Both the position numbers and the translations under genes were made by a program. From positions 10,280,485 through 10,344,484 of the forward strand of contig NC_134027.1 of the NCBI RefSeq assembly GCF_964204645.1: a stretch of 64,000 nucleotides of DNA. The letters run 5' to 3'. Source of the stretch: Tubulanus polymorphus. Taxonomy: Eukaryota; Nemertea; Palaeonemertea; Tubulaniformes; Tubulanidae. The notes beneath the pieces are model-generated. The model searched no databases and was not told where the DNA came from. It saw only the letters and a list, made by a program, of their open reading frames with translations. Below, piece by piece: positions 1-23,400 of this stretch (the first letter of the stretch is position 1; the number at the start of each line of letters is the position of its first letter).

Positions 1-351
1 GAGCTCTAAGCTAATTGTCTATTGGATTAGACTTAGTTATGTTCACACACTAGCCGGGTGGCCAGTGACCCGGCAAAACTCAGAAAAATCTAGAATAAGT
101 CAGAGAATACTCAGGGAGTTTGACAAATTTTACCAAAAATCTGGAAAACTCTGGGGAATTTGGTGATGCTATTGACCATATGTTTCTTTATGTACGTGAT
201 CCATCAAAAAATGAATGAATAGTAACATTTTAAACCTAAAAATTTCTTTTTGTAAATGGATGGAAAGTGGCCACCCTGTCCAGTTAAACAGAATAAATTT
301 AGTGGTTTGATTGACTTATTTTGATGTTACCATTTATTTATTGTGCTGCAG

Positions 352-2189
352 GCAATCAAGTTGGACAATGCGTTCTGTAACATCAAGTACAATGTTCAAC
401 AACTCTATCATCAAAATATGGAGTCTCCAGATGGTTATGCATTGATGCATTCATCTGATATTCGTGATATTTGGTAAGGCTGTGCAAGTGAAATTTATCT
501 TGTCAAAGGTTTAAATCCAACCGAATATACACCAATTTTAACTTTAAACAACTCAATAGACTAATAGTGGAGTTTAGGCTAATATTATAACTAATCTATG
601 AAACCAACACCTGTATTTTGAAAAATCTAGCACAAATGCTATTTATTACATGTATCAGTCTTGAAGTCTACATCTTCTAACTTCTTGATATCTCGATTTT
701 ATGGCTACAACAGGCTTTATTTGTAACTTATTAAGTATATTTTGAATTTAGTGTGATATGGGGGCTAGGCGACTATTATGAGATGCATAAGATTAAGAAA
801 AATATAGACGTGTCAACAGTTCCGATAAACAAACGCAAATTGGAGGACGGCGAAGAACTTTACGAGTTAGCACTTTGTTTTCAGAGGTATGTTATTTCCA
901 AAAGGAAAGAAGCGTCCGTTAAAGAATTTATTTTGTCATCATGCGATAAAGTTGTGTTCTTCTTTATCTTTTGGTAGGAAGAATAAAAGAAGTAAGGTCA
1001 GTCCCCGCGCCAATCTCTTCAACTACGTGAAGAAAAATCCTCATCTTGGAAAGTTAGACTACAAAACGGTAAGTTCTCTTGTTACATGAGACTGACGTTG
1101 TGGTTCAACAATGTTTGAAATGCAGTACAATTGTCACGAATTAATAAATGTGTGATTTAATTTAACAATCCCAAACGAAAATGATGCAATTTTGAGGGAG
1201 GGTAGAGGTTATAGTGTCTTGTGGCTGTGGCATGGACGCAAAACATTAAAATACCTCGAAATCTAATTCTAATAATCAATTTGATAAAAACCGTAGGGTA
1301 CACTTATTTAGGTAGCTGAGTTCACAAACAATTTGAGATTACATGTATAATGATTGTTAAATGAATGATATATTGATTTACAGACGCAACAAGGACGGTT
1401 TTTCCGTAGTGTTCTGACTCTGAACAAGAAAAAATACTCTTCAACCGTCTGGTAATTATCCCTCGGAACTTATTGTACATGCCGAATACATGACATCAGT
1501 TGTTACGCAACTATTATTGGCTGTTAACGAAAAGTGGGAAAAATATGTGTCGGGTGAAATTTTCTTGTCCTTGTGATGAAATGCTCAACACTTCCAAATC
1601 ATCGAGTGCTCAGGGGACACTACGATGATTTCAATTCCCTATTTTACCAAGTCGTGTGATTATTATTGTGATATTTGGTAACGGGATCAATCATTTATTA
1701 TGTACGCATAAAATTTGACTTTTTCTACCACCCCCCCCCCCCTGTACGCAAAATCGGCCATTTTTTCATATACATTAAGCATTACACTACACAATTGCAC
1801 TGACCTCTCCCCCTCCCCTAATGCGTACGTAATAAATGAATGATCCCTAACTTTGAAGAATCAAGAGGATTAATCCTGATACTCTTTTATATATATTTTC
1901 TAGGCAAAAGAATAAAAAGAGCGCCGAACAGTCGGCTGCGGCTATTTGCTTATACGCTCTGGGGTATTACGATGGCAGCGAAGATTGCCCATTGATGGCA
2001 CCGACAAAGGATACCGGGCATGAAAACACTATAATCGGGAACACTGACGACGAAAAATCACCCGACAATTGTGACAAACTCAAAGACGAAGTTATTGCAA
2101 TCAATGATGGGATCAGTATTACTAAAGAGAATCATAGCAATTCGAAAGTTATTTTAAAATCAGAATCAGCTCTAACAACTACCAGTTGA
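352..2189 (+). CDS. DUS2: tRNA-dihydrouridine(20) synthase-like, C-terminal part (5' end outside window)
   Basis: Five exons read in phase: 352-473, 752-886, 978-1068, 1384-1451, 1904-2189 (TGA). They encode the last 233 residues. The family reduces uridine 20 of tRNA D-loops with a flavin; the catalytic TIM barrel must lie left of position 1, since 1-351 is intron. Visible are the helical tRNA-binding segment (ESPDGYALMHSS, then GLGDYYE) and a dsRNA-binding domain of the DUS2 type (FFRSVLTLNKKKYSSTVW, then KKSAEQSAAAICLYALG). Human DUS2 has the same order, with KYQSTLWDKSKKLAEQAAAI in the dsRBD. The tail after the dsRBD (about 70 aa, acidic and Ser/Thr-rich) is low complexity. The exon 1/exon 2 junction restores the Cys of an ICxxxGLG stretch shared with the human protein, which supports the splice. 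The gene converges on p38. Confidence 0.92.
1683..1847. mobile_element. MITE with about 29-bp terminal inverted repeats and poly-C core
   Basis: The left end GGGATCAATCATTTATTATG is matched in inverse at the right end (AATAAATGAATGATCCC). A TAAC flanks both sides (1679-1682 and 1848-1851), a likely target-site duplication. A run of 12 C lies inside at 1731-1742. The element sits in the last intron of DUS2 and has no coding capacity. Confidence 0.75.
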
Positions 2190-2221
2190 GCTTTATCGAT
2201 ATTTAATGTAATCTTTTGTGA

Positions 2222-2227
2222 AATAAA
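2222..2227 (+). terminator. Polyadenylation signal of DUS2
   Basis: Canonical AATAAA 33 bp after the stop codon; a second overlapping AATAAA follows at once (AAATAAAATAAAC). Confidence 0.65.
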
Positions 2228-3919
2228 ATAAACTCATGTAATAATTTTACGTATTGAATGCCTTTGCGTTGTACCTGTTCTCTGGATTTTATTGAGATGG
2301 ATGAATTGTGGACGGATGCTTTGAGGATATCAATGAGTTCAATAAAATTCATACAATTTCTCTTGCCAAAATCAACTACAATAAAAAGTGGACATGTATT
2401 TTCAACAATAAAGAATGTGAAACGGCTATAAACTGAAGTTATTGATGTTATTTATTAGTTACCGATTGTATAATTATGTTGATGTTTTCGAAGCTGCAAG
2501 AAAAAATGTCAGAATACTTAAGTATTTAATTAGGTGTTTGGAAATTTTTAAGACAAGGCAAAACGAGTCAAAATTTCCTTAAAAACAACACAACACGAAA
2601 TTTTGTAACATCATTTTATTTACTAGATAAGAGACTATAAAACTATTAATGCGTTTATTATATCGAACATAATTTCTATGATCATCGTTGAATATCTTAA
2701 TAGTATACATTTGTATATACATGTACCACCATTTTTTTGATAAATACACCGTACGAATCAAACTAGATTTATTTCGTTTTCACTTTCTAATCAATCTTAT
2801 GAATGCAATTGACAACGATTAATTCCATTCAAATCGAAGTAAACACCATTTCGCGAACTACATTGTGAAGTCCATCGTCGTTGAGAGATCCTGAGAGATT
2901 TTCTGTTTTACACAAATATGAATGAAATGATTTACGGCTATATTAGGTAAGTGAAATACATAAAAGTTTACGAAGAGACCTAATTAAATTTAGTCCAGCT
3001 TTACTCTGATATGAGTTCTGACCCTGAAATTGTTAGCCTTTGTCTAAGAGTTGGAGGGGATTTTTCTTTTGGCATCGACAGAGGGCCGAAGAAAACATTT
3101 TCGTCAGTGAACATATTTGTCTAATTTCTGTATGCTTAAGTGTTGATCTTTTGGGAACAAGAAAAATCCTCCTACTTTGAAAAAGTCAGATTTCCAGCCT
3201 TTTTCCAAAAACTTCAACTACTTAATAATCAATTTCTGTAAATTGAATCAACATCTACAAGAAATCATGTAAAAACATTGAAATATTTTGGGTTTATTTT
3301 TCTATTCTAATACACTATGGACGTATAAATGTAATTTATACGTCCATGAATACACTGAGCACACTAAAACGACTGTTGACAAGTATTGTTGATTGTTAAG
3401 CCAGGAACAGGGGTTGGAACAGGGAAGAAATCAAACCCCAATGGGAAGAAAATAGCCCCTCCAACTTTCGGTGAGTGTTCTTAACTTTTTTTATTTTGGG
3501 ACCAAGAAAATTACTACGAAATAGGCCAATAGTTACGACTTATAAAATCCAACTTTGGAATGTTCGAAATTCCATTGAAAAAGAGAAGGTAAAATCTCTG
3601 GACTATCCAATATTCATCCGACTTCGGCCGATTCCACTTAGGCAAGGCTTGAATCACTAATAAAGTCCCAATCATACATTGATTCCGTGATAACTCGTTT
3701 AAACAAAGGCCACGACAACAAAACATTTACTCTGTCACAGCTTTTCTCTGTTTCTAGAATAGTAGACGATTAAGCACAGTATATACATACAACAGTGAAC
3801 AGTTCATATAAAACTAAATTGCAGACTAACACCGATTATTTTTGATATCATTTGACCGCGACAATGCTCGTATTCACTTCAATTGCACTTTGAAAACGGT
3901 GAAAAATCACAGATTCGAT
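2228..3919. other. Convergent intergenic / 3' UTR region between DUS2 and p38
   Basis: No coding exon was recognised. The stretch is AT-rich and holds TTTATT (minus-strand AATAAA) at about 2615, 2768 and 3489, any of which could end the p38 transcript. It also holds a short perfect hairpin listed separately. The short reading frames here are not conserved in any way I can see. Confidence 0.5.
3317..3347. repeat. Perfect 14-bp-stem hairpin
   Basis: ATGGACGTATAAAT (3317-3330), a 3-nt loop GTA, then its exact complement (3334-3347). It lies in the DUS2/p38 convergent 3' region. Confidence 0.75.
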
Positions 3920-13540
<9,621 letters not shown>

Positions 13541-14417
13541 GATTATTGCAGGCAAAATATATTTCAGTTGCCCAACAAAATATCCTTCTTCTCTCTTTGG
13601 CTAAATTCTTCAGAATTAGTCGACCGCGGTGCGACCGGTGGCCGTATCGAACGTGCGCATTCCCTAAAATAACGACAATTACACGGAACGAAGCTGTATA
13701 CAAAAGACGAATATGTCGGCAACTCTATTTCAAATGGTGTAAATGTTTTCATATTTTCGTTGATACAAATCGAGTCAGTTTGTTTCTACACAATATGTCA
13801 TTTCGTCCTGAAAACCACCGGAAACCCACTGAGGCCCGCAATGTTGAATATTCTGGCAGGCGAGGATTACTCATCCTGGGGAAATCCCAATACGAAAAGT
13901 GTCACTCAAGTTTCATTTTGTTGAATGGATTTTGGAGGAAAACAGAAAGCTTAGGAAGGAATCACCGCGCTGGCGAGGTATTTTCGTTTATCGTCATCAC
14001 TTTCATGTTTGAAGAAAAATAAAAATAAAACAGGATAATTACATTAATTTGGGCTACACCAACAAGAAATGATTGAAACTAATAACTATAGTTTTTAGTT
14101 TCAATCATTTCTTGTTGGTGCGTTACCTAATACTTCTGACATAGGGCTATGCAGACTTGAAGGCTCCACCTTTTACTATTCAATACTTTCCATTTGTACT
14201 ATCACAAATAATGATTTTTTATGGTTGAAAAAACAAATAAACAGTCAAAATGTGCGGTAGTAGGTAGTCTGAATAGCTTTCGGATCCCCACCATAACAAG
14301 CCATTTTGATGAAGAAAATCGCACGAAATGTTGTGTGATGTGGTGTGGGAGAAAAATTATACAAGCTGAAAATATACTGAAAAATCACTAGGAAATGCAA
14401 AAGGCCCAAGCCAGAAC
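13541..14417. promoter_or_regulatory. Divergent promoter region shared by p38 and HOIP
   Basis: This 877-bp stretch separates the p38 start codon (minus strand, 13540) from the HOIP start codon (plus strand, 14418). Both 5' UTRs and core promoters should lie here unless there are upstream non-coding exons. No clear TATA box was seen. The only distinctive feature is the hairpin at 14057-14120. A 158-codon plus-strand frame at 13546-14022 has no recognisable domain and is not called. Confidence 0.55.
14057..14120. repeat. Perfect 24-bp inverted repeat in the p38/HOIP promoter region
   Basis: The left arm 14057-14080 (CACCAACAAGAAATGATTGA and on) is the exact reverse complement of the right arm 14097-14120; the loop is 16 nt. 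It could be a small foldback element, a hairpin in an RNA leader or a binding site for a dimeric factor. Confidence 0.8.
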
Positions 14418-17400
14418 ATGGCCTTGGAATTAATCAGTTTTCATGGCTATTTTCTTTATGATAGTATGATGCTCGGTGACTTCAATCCACTTGATATGGC
14501 TTATTACAATGAGCCGGGTAATCAAACTGTCAGCCGCTGTCGCGAAGAAATCAAAGTGAGCCGAAAAAATATCGTTGCAGCTATGAGACGCGGCCAGCCA
14601 CCTGATCCCGATGTCATCGCTTTGCTGAATATTGACGCTTCATTATCGGAAAAGTGTTCGATAATAGATATCAAAACTATTTTGAAGGATAACTGCAAGG
14701 TTAGGTGAAATCCGTAGTAATTCAGTGATTGAATACACAAGACAAAGTGTTTCTTTCAAAAAGATATGGTAGTACATAATTTGAAAGTAACTGTTGAACC
14801 TCCTAAAACATAGCGTAATAGAGACATGTGAAATTAAGAGGAAAATAAGGATGTAGGGATAAGGCTTAGCCGAATTTTTATCAGTCATTTAACTGTAGGA
14901 AGGCTAAAAGAAACTTTGAGATGTTGTTAGCAAAGGAAATAAAATCAGATCCAAAATCCTTTTGGAATTACATGAGGGATAGGACATCGAAACATGACGG
15001 TGCGAAGCTGGAACAGGGTGATGGAAAACCCTTAGTGTCTACGGACCATGAAAAGGCAACGGTCTTGAATGACTCCTTTGCCTCGGTCTTTAGTGTGGAA
15101 AATCTAATAGATATGCCAACACTCGATAGAGACCCAATCACCAATGTGCTCTCTGATGTGATTATCTCCTATGACAAAGTAAAGAATCTCTTCTCCGACT
15201 TGGATGTATCCAAAGCTGCTGGTCCAGACGGACTACACCCGCTCTGCTTGTCAAAGCTAAAAAATGAACTCGCCTACCCTCTATGTCTCATTTTCCAAAA
15301 GTCTATCAGTGAAATGGAACTCCCCACCCAGTGGAAACAGGCGAATGTTTGCCCCATTTTCAAAAATGGTCAACGCCACAAACCGACTAATTACCGTCCC
15401 ATATCGCTTACTTCGAACGTCAGTAAGCTGCTTGAAAAGATTATAAGTTTCAAAAATGAACTTAAAAGTCGATTCTGGGAGAACCACCCCCTTAAATACG
15501 AACCATCATATGGAACCATCAAATGGCTTCGCTGTTCTACTTACTATAAGGCCTAGGTGCGGGGAGAGAAATCAGGAACCAATTCCAGAGTTCCAATTCA
15601 TATTGAATTCAGGGTTTAAGAAAGATTCATTTTCGAATGCCTTATTCAGAAGATTTAGAATTTATGCATCTGTCCTGGATCCAGTTCCACAGTTGTTCGT
15701 TTGAGTTAATTAAGTTAGAATTAGTTAATTAGCAATGCGTTAACTGTGAGTCAAATTTTATCTCAGAAATCTGGAAGTGAGTCCTATTCAAAAAGCATGC
15801 TTTAATTATTCCATGCAACTACATAAATAAATCTCTTGATTTCGCTTTACTTTTGGACGTACTGGGAATGTTTATTCTGCTGTTTCAGAATTCTGACAGT
15901 CTCTTTGAAGTGTTACAAGCATTCGGTTTGCTCATCAGATATGGACTTAATCTTCTCAAACCGGAGAGCCAACGCCCTAAATACTGGAGGGCTGTCAAGT
16001 TTTCCAATGGGGCTTTCAAGGACAAAGTTGATAATGTGATGGTAAATGATAAATATGCTTGCAGTTCTAGTAAACCTTGATGAAGCTGAAATTATTATAT
16101 TTAGTGAAATTTATTCATTCTTTATAATCTGCCAGAAATTGTCATTACTCAAAAACTTAATTCCTCATTAAGACATATCCCTAGTAGCACAAATATGTAG
16201 AGTCCTCTTTAGGTATTTTTGCTAGTAGGCAAATAGCTTTGAAGTAAAATTGAATTGCTATGCTATGGGAAATGATGAAAGTTTGTTAGGCTTATTTTCA
16301 AAGACTCATTTATGGAGGTCTTGCAGCCATGTGCTTTTTCCCCATGACTTGGGAATATTGGTTGGCAAACACAATTTCAACTGATTTACACGACAGACCC
16401 TCAAAGTTTGTGAATCCCCTGCCCACCTCCAGGACCTCTATAGTTACCACATGTGAAACCTTTGATATTTGCTAATTTTGTAGGGCGGGAACTCTTAAAT
16501 AAAATCTTGATGTTCAACATCAACCTTTTAGTTTTTACAATACTGGGGCCAGTTGCTCAAAAGTTGGTTTGAGATAACTCTAACCAACTGGTCCCAGGGC
16601 TGTATGGAATTGGAACACGGTCTTTTCTCTAATATCAACTCACTTTGTCACACAGGGAACACGGGCAATCCTAAGCGAATACGGGTATGAAGTGCCCTTA
16701 AACGATGGAATAGCGTTCCCCACTGGCGTCGAACCCAATCCACTCAGCGTTGCTCTGGTCATCTGTGATTTGTTGATTTGCAAACAGGAAATATTGTTGT
16801 ATTCGCAAGGTGAACACCCACACCCGCGGCATCTCGAAACTCTTATTCATAAAAGGGCGAGGTAAGTGTTTTAAAGTTACTGGTAATGAAATATGCAACA
16901 ATAATCGTGAGTTCTAACAAACTCCAAACAATCCGCACAAAAGCCAAAGACTTTAGGAACTCCTTCTTCCCCAAAACTATCAATGACTGGGATAGGTGTA
17001 TACGGGCTGAAATTATTTTTATCATATCACTGGGATTAAGGCTGGAAAATGAAGAAATTGAAAATGCAAATACCGGTATGAGCCGTGTAACACCTTTTCC
17101 TTATTTCTAGAGAATGGGGTGAGGGACCAAAATTTGTCGCCTTTTGGGCCTGTTTGTTCCGATGATAATTTCCCTCGGATTATTTTTAGAGTATTTCATC
17201 CCGACAAAACTTTATTCGAACCGATCATTCAAAGCAGCGTGCAACTACAAACCCAACGTTCTCACGATGCTGCTTCGCCAAATTCGAACAGATCACAATT
17301 CGACTGGATAGTTCCCATGGCTGAGAGAAAGTCGGACGATCCTTCGCCATTCATCAAATCAGATACTACTTTTAAGAATACCGATATGAAGCATCCAGCA

Positions 17401-20400
17401 CCGGTTGGTGGTATACCTTTGCCTGGATTAGTAAGTAATTGCATATTTTTCATTTTCGTGTATTTTTTTCATTGGAGTTTTTAACTGTGTATGAAATTTG
17501 CGAATCTCTTTTTTTTCTGTTAGGTTGATAGAGTCAAAAATTTCTTCGTAAAACCGGATTCGATACCTGTGAGAAACGCTCCACCTCCAATACCTCCTAG
17601 ACTAACATCTCCAGCCGATTCTAAAAAAGCAGTTCCACAAAAAATGCCAGAACCAATTCCAACAACCCCCTCTGGTATGTATTTCTATAATATGCATGAT
17701 TTTACTTAGTAACAAATGCCTTTTAACTTATTTGCTACTATGGTATTAATTTGTCAAATCATTCGTATTAATTTTATGCATGTAGTTTGAGAATTGAATA
17801 TGATTAAGTTAGTGCTGCCAACTGTTCCTGATTTTCAGTGTTTGTTACTGTTTTATCCTGAAAAAATACTGATTTGATTTGTTTGATGATGCATACATGA
17901 AGATCTTACTGTTGATTACTGATTAATTGATTAATAGAGGTCTAATAGGTTCTATTAAGTTATTTTAAAGTAAGTTATGACGCCTGTTGTTTTTGAACTG
18001 CACTGGCTACATCCAGAAAAACTAGTTTTATTGGTTTTAAAGCGTTAAATGGTCATTCCCCTCTGTATATGAAAGAAATGCTGTCTTTTCATAGACCTTA
18101 GTCGATCTCTTAGATCTACAAGATTTTGCCTCGTGTACCTTTTACTTAATGAAATTTCTTACAATAAATGTGCTTTGCCTCAGGGCTGCTCCAATTTTAT
18201 GTAACAATGTACCTATTGATTTACTTAGCTGCATGGATATTGGTGAATCTAAGTCTCTGCTGTGAAAACTTAACTTTAAAAACAACATATCATTGATATG
18301 TGTTAGGATGATGTGTATGTTTTATGTACAGCTCTGCTAATATGCTCTACTATATATTATTATTATGACGGGCAAGGATATTTAGGGATACTTGATTATT
18401 AGTCAACGACTTGATCATTTTTCAGTTGCAGAAAACTTCGAGTACTGCACGATGTGCGGCACCGATACGGCGACGAAACGTTGCACCGAATGTGGCAACA
18501 GCAGATGCGACATTTGCGATGAACAGTGGCACAACCATTTCGTACGACGCGGTCACATACGAATCGATCTGTTTCCTCCGTTGACCGTGCACGATGCGAT
18601 TACGGTCATTCCAAGCATCAGATTGAATCTGGAGGATTCGCAAGAAAATTCACTGGTAAACTAACTGGATAGGGGCCTAAAACCTTGTGGTAACACAATA
18701 CCGGTACTGTTAAACATTTTGTGAAACGGACCGCTGCTCGCAGCGCTGTTCTCATACGGATATAGAATTGTGCTAGATATTCCATTAGCATTATTTATCC
18801 AAAACACTATGATCTACCGGTATGTGGGTAACACACAAAACCAAAATGTACTCTACCTTTATGGTAGATCTATTTTTAACGCTGTTCGACTTTTTAAGGA
18901 TATGTAACCTACTGGGTGTTATTACGGCAGGCTGACACATCTACAATTTAATATGCAAATATTCATAATACTTAATATACGTATCTTAGTACATGAAATA
19001 CTTGATGATAATGATAACCATGATAATGGTAATAACAATATGATATTACTAGATTTCTTGTGTTGCAAGATATATTAAGTATTATGAATATTCCCATAAT
19101 AGATTGTAGATATGTATCCTTATAATTTGTATGACTTAAATCAGGGAGACATATAGATTCAGTTCAAGATGCAATTCCTTGGTAATAAATTGATAAGTGT
19201 AGGTTGCTTCGGTTATCTGATCGACTATATTCATTTACTTCTGTAGGCTTTTCAATCAACTGGCTATCTTCAGAATCCGCAAAGCAAGCTACCGATGAGA
19301 AATCTCGAGGAAAACCATTCTGGCCCAAAAGCCACACCACCGCCACCTCCGGTAAAAGTGAGCGAGATGGAAAAGCATAACTTCATGAAACACCTGACGC
19401 GATGCTTCGTGCTGTTGTGCGAGAATACCACAGAATACGGCGACTATGAACAATTGCTAGACCAACTCGTCCAAGACCCATCGTACCAAGATAACCCAGA
19501 GTACACGAAAATGACCCGTCTAAAAGATGATTGCAAACGAAGAATTTACAAGCTGATGGAATCGTTCGAAAAAATGAAAAACGATTTCCAATCCAGAATG
19601 GAAATCGACAAAGAAGCAGATGACAGTACATACGTGAACATCCATTTTTCGAGGGATGAAAAAATGCCATATGCCCAGAAAAAGCAGGAATTCGATCGTC
19701 TGGTTAATGATAATGCCTTCTCTACCGAATTGATGCCAACCTTGTGTAAGTTATTGGATTATACGAAGGATGTCGTTAAAAATGCAATCGCGCAAGAGCT
19801 TCGTATTCACCTTCAAGAAGTTAACCGTAGGATTGACGAAGTTACCGATTCCGATGAGGCGGAGTTGAGGGGACTTCGACGAAAAAAAGATCGATTCGAA
19901 GCGGAGCTTAAAACGATTAGTGCAAAGAAAAAACGAAGTTTCGCAGCCCGGTTTTTCTCTCGAGATGAATCCGGTTCTAGCGATGAGTACTACGACGCAA
20001 AGGAGGATTTTCAAAATTCACCTAAACCTAAACCGAATCGTTCTTTACCGAATGAAAAAGTCGCTACGCCAAATCTACAAACGAATGATAAACCTCCTTC
20101 GAAGAGTGCCCCACAATTCGTGCGCACTAATAATATCAGTTTGGATTCGAAGAAAACATTTCATACGACTGCTGATCGAAATTCAGTTGCGAATGATTGC
20201 GAAGTGACTGATGGTATTACGCATGATGAGCCACCCATTGCAGTAGCTGAAGATTTTGTTTGGGAATGCGTCTATTGTACATTCCACAACTCCTCATCAA
20301 GTAATACCTGTGATATGTGTATGAAAACTAGTCCAAATCCTCGGCTCGTCAAACAACCAAAGCCGTCACCAGAATTGCACCATCAAAAGCGACAGCCCAA

Positions 20401-23400
20401 AATTCCAGTAAGCCTTATGTTACAATAGTTAAAAGCATTTGGTGATTGTCATCAGCCATAATTGATACACAATATCTAGTTGCGTTGTTTATGAATAATC
20501 ATTACGGTTTCACTAATTCTGAATGCAGGGAATGTTTCTATAGACCAGCTTTACTGTGACCCTCCTCTAACAAAGCAAATGAACCAACAATATGTTTACG
20601 AGGATTTGTTTTCATTCAAAGATTGTTTATATGACTGGCCTCAGTTTATCTAAACACTTCGCTCCAATCTGAGGAAGTCAATTCAATCGATCTTCAGTCT
20701 AAAAACTCCTTATGTTTCTTTATGATTTCAGTTAAAACTTGAGATTCCCAAACAGAACGAGCCTGAAAATAAAGCCGCCCAGCAGTTGCCAACTCCTTTT
20801 AGTGCTGGGAAACAGAAATTTCAGTATATGGAAAAAAGGCGCCAAGAAGAGGAGATTTATCGACAAGGGAAGGAGTTAGTACAGTGCCTTCGTGTAAGTT
20901 CGCGCTTTCTTCAATAAAGGGTTCTTACGGGTTTCCGAAAGTCTTGGAAAGTTTTTGAAAATGGGAAATGAAAATTTTCCTTCTATTTTGAATTTTAGGC
21001 TTTATGTCTAAATCTCTTACTACACATTGATAACAAACTTTATGAAGACACTCCGTCGATGGTATTGATAATTGGCTCTTATTTACTTAGAAAACCCCTA
21101 CGTTATCTGGTCTAGGTTGGCGATGTGTAACGTAGCGGTTTGGAAACTTAAAATCTGGTTATGCAAAAATCTTATTGACCCATGAGAACCCTCAGGCGCG
21201 TTGGAAGCAATTTTTCATTGCTGCGGCCAAATACCGATTTTGGACAGGTTCTAAATATTGCCGCAGCGAATTTACTTAATTTCTTCGAAGACGTGGTATT
21301 CAAAAAAAAAAAAGTCATTCAGTAGATTATTGCCACTGCTTTCGCCGCTGCAGTCGCTGCACTTCCAATGCCACTGACCCTGCAATGAGAATGTCATTGA
21401 CTAGACATGATAGTTTTAAGTTCTTTATACGGGTAGGTTATAGATTTCTGAAAATTGATGTATATCGTGTATATTGAGTTTGGTGAATATAGCTGAACCA
21501 TGTCATCACTATTAAACACCACTCCTATCAATCGGAATGTCATTGTTAAGATATTATGTGATGGTTCCTTTTCCAGAACTTTGAAGTCAACTCGAATCTA
21601 ACGATCTATGAGATCGAAACTCTTTTGGCGTGCGTCGCCGACGATGTCTCCCCCATCGAGATCCGCACGGAAATTTGGGAACAGATGCTCGAACTTCAGA
21701 TGCATCGAGTGAATTCTGTGAAGCATAATCTCGGAACGTTCACGAAAAACGAAATAAGAGATTATTTGATCAAAACGAAGAACGCTGACGAATCTGTTCA
21801 AATGTGTCTTGAGGAAAGAGGAAAACTGGTAATTTTCAATGTATCTATTCTTTAACACGTTTGCTGCCAGCTATGAATATACTCGTACTTTTAGTTCTGT
21901 CACCAGTGGCACTACGAATATGGTTGTAGCTGATTCTTCCTATCTACAGTTTGATATTTGCACTCCGGCACAGGTGAATGACACAGTTCCTGATTGGCTA
22001 GTACTTTGAACCAATTCTGCTTCATGCTCATCGGTCAATTTTGAGCAAAGGCTGACCATGTAACAGCTCCAGTACCAACCTACGAGTGTATTTATGGGCG
22101 ATTTGGGGCAGCACTGTATTATCAAGCCAGCAGCAAATGTGTTAAGACCTTGATTACTCACAAAAAATATTAAAAATACTCAGAAAATCAGACAAATTTC
22201 TGGTTCATCTATATATATATCAATAGCGGTAACAAGACAAATGAACTTGGCTGTTGCTGTATGTACAGTACCGGTAATGGTATCGATGATATTTTACACC
22301 TTACTTGAAATTGTAGATTGATATGATGAAAGGGCTGTTCAATCACATCACGGCAGAAAATATTATCCATGCAATAGAGGAAAGTTGCGGCGATGAAGAT
22401 CGACTGTTGGAAACATTGAGCGGCCAGTGTTTACAACCGCTCGACACGTACATATGGGGCCTGGATGAATCGAGTGCACCAATCATTGAACAAGCGCAAT
22501 TCATCGAATTCATCTTCGACAAACAACAACAAGTCGAGGTAAAGCATGATATAAAGATTGTTGTTAACCCGCGAAATGGCTGTTTGGCAAAAATGAAGGC
22601 TACGATTTCTCTTTGGAAATAAGCTAAAATATTTTAGAAAATAAGAATGATATCGCACTGACAACCTAGAAAAGGATTCCAATAGATAAAGTGTCAACAT
22701 TCAGCAATAGATCATGGGCATATTTATGTTTCTACGCTTGCTAGATGATGCAAAGTTTTTCTGTATAATTTTGAATATATATATAAACAAGAAAATTAAC
22801 TTTAATAAATTATTTGACGCCTGCGAAAAAATGTAGAATTTCTGGGATAAGCTAATGTGGAATTGCAAATTTGAAATCGAAGTTTTAAGAAATTTGGGGA
22901 ATTATGAGATTTGGCGATTGGGCAGATGATACAGTCTTCGACTGGTCTAATTAAAAAAAAAATTGTCAACTTGTGACCGACTTCGATTCACTTTTGCTCT
23001 AAGCTTGTCTGTTACTTCATTGCCTCCATGGTTGAAGAAAGAGCTCTTCTGATGTCTGCTTCATCATGACTTCGAGCATATCGTGTAGCCAGCCGGCCCG
23101 GTCCCGGGCCCGGTTGGGTTTGGCTGTCACTCGATATCCTAGACTTGAGTCTGGGTTGAAGTAGACATCGTCATTTAAATAACTTATTCATGTTATTCTG
23201 TATGAATTACCCATGTGTCTTGTATTTTGTATTTTCTTATTCTAAAATTTGTAACTTTATTGAAATTGGGAATTTCATCCCGGAATTTCAATGTAATAAG
23301 GATCAATAAAGTATTGAATTGAATTGTCACCTTATACACATGCCATCAGTGGACGCGGAGCCGTATATGACAGCTATGCTATCATAGATTGTTAATCTCA

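Noticed and set aside
13546-14022. 158-codon plus-strand reading frame in the p38/HOIP intergenic region
   Set aside because: Its 5' part is antisense to p38 exon 1 and the rest shows no domain or codon pattern of a real gene.
16545-16600. Short inverted segment around GCCAGTTGCTCAAAAGTTGG, also seen at about 10811
   Set aside because: Probably decayed ends of the same repeat type as 11919-12061, but boundaries are too unclear to call an element.
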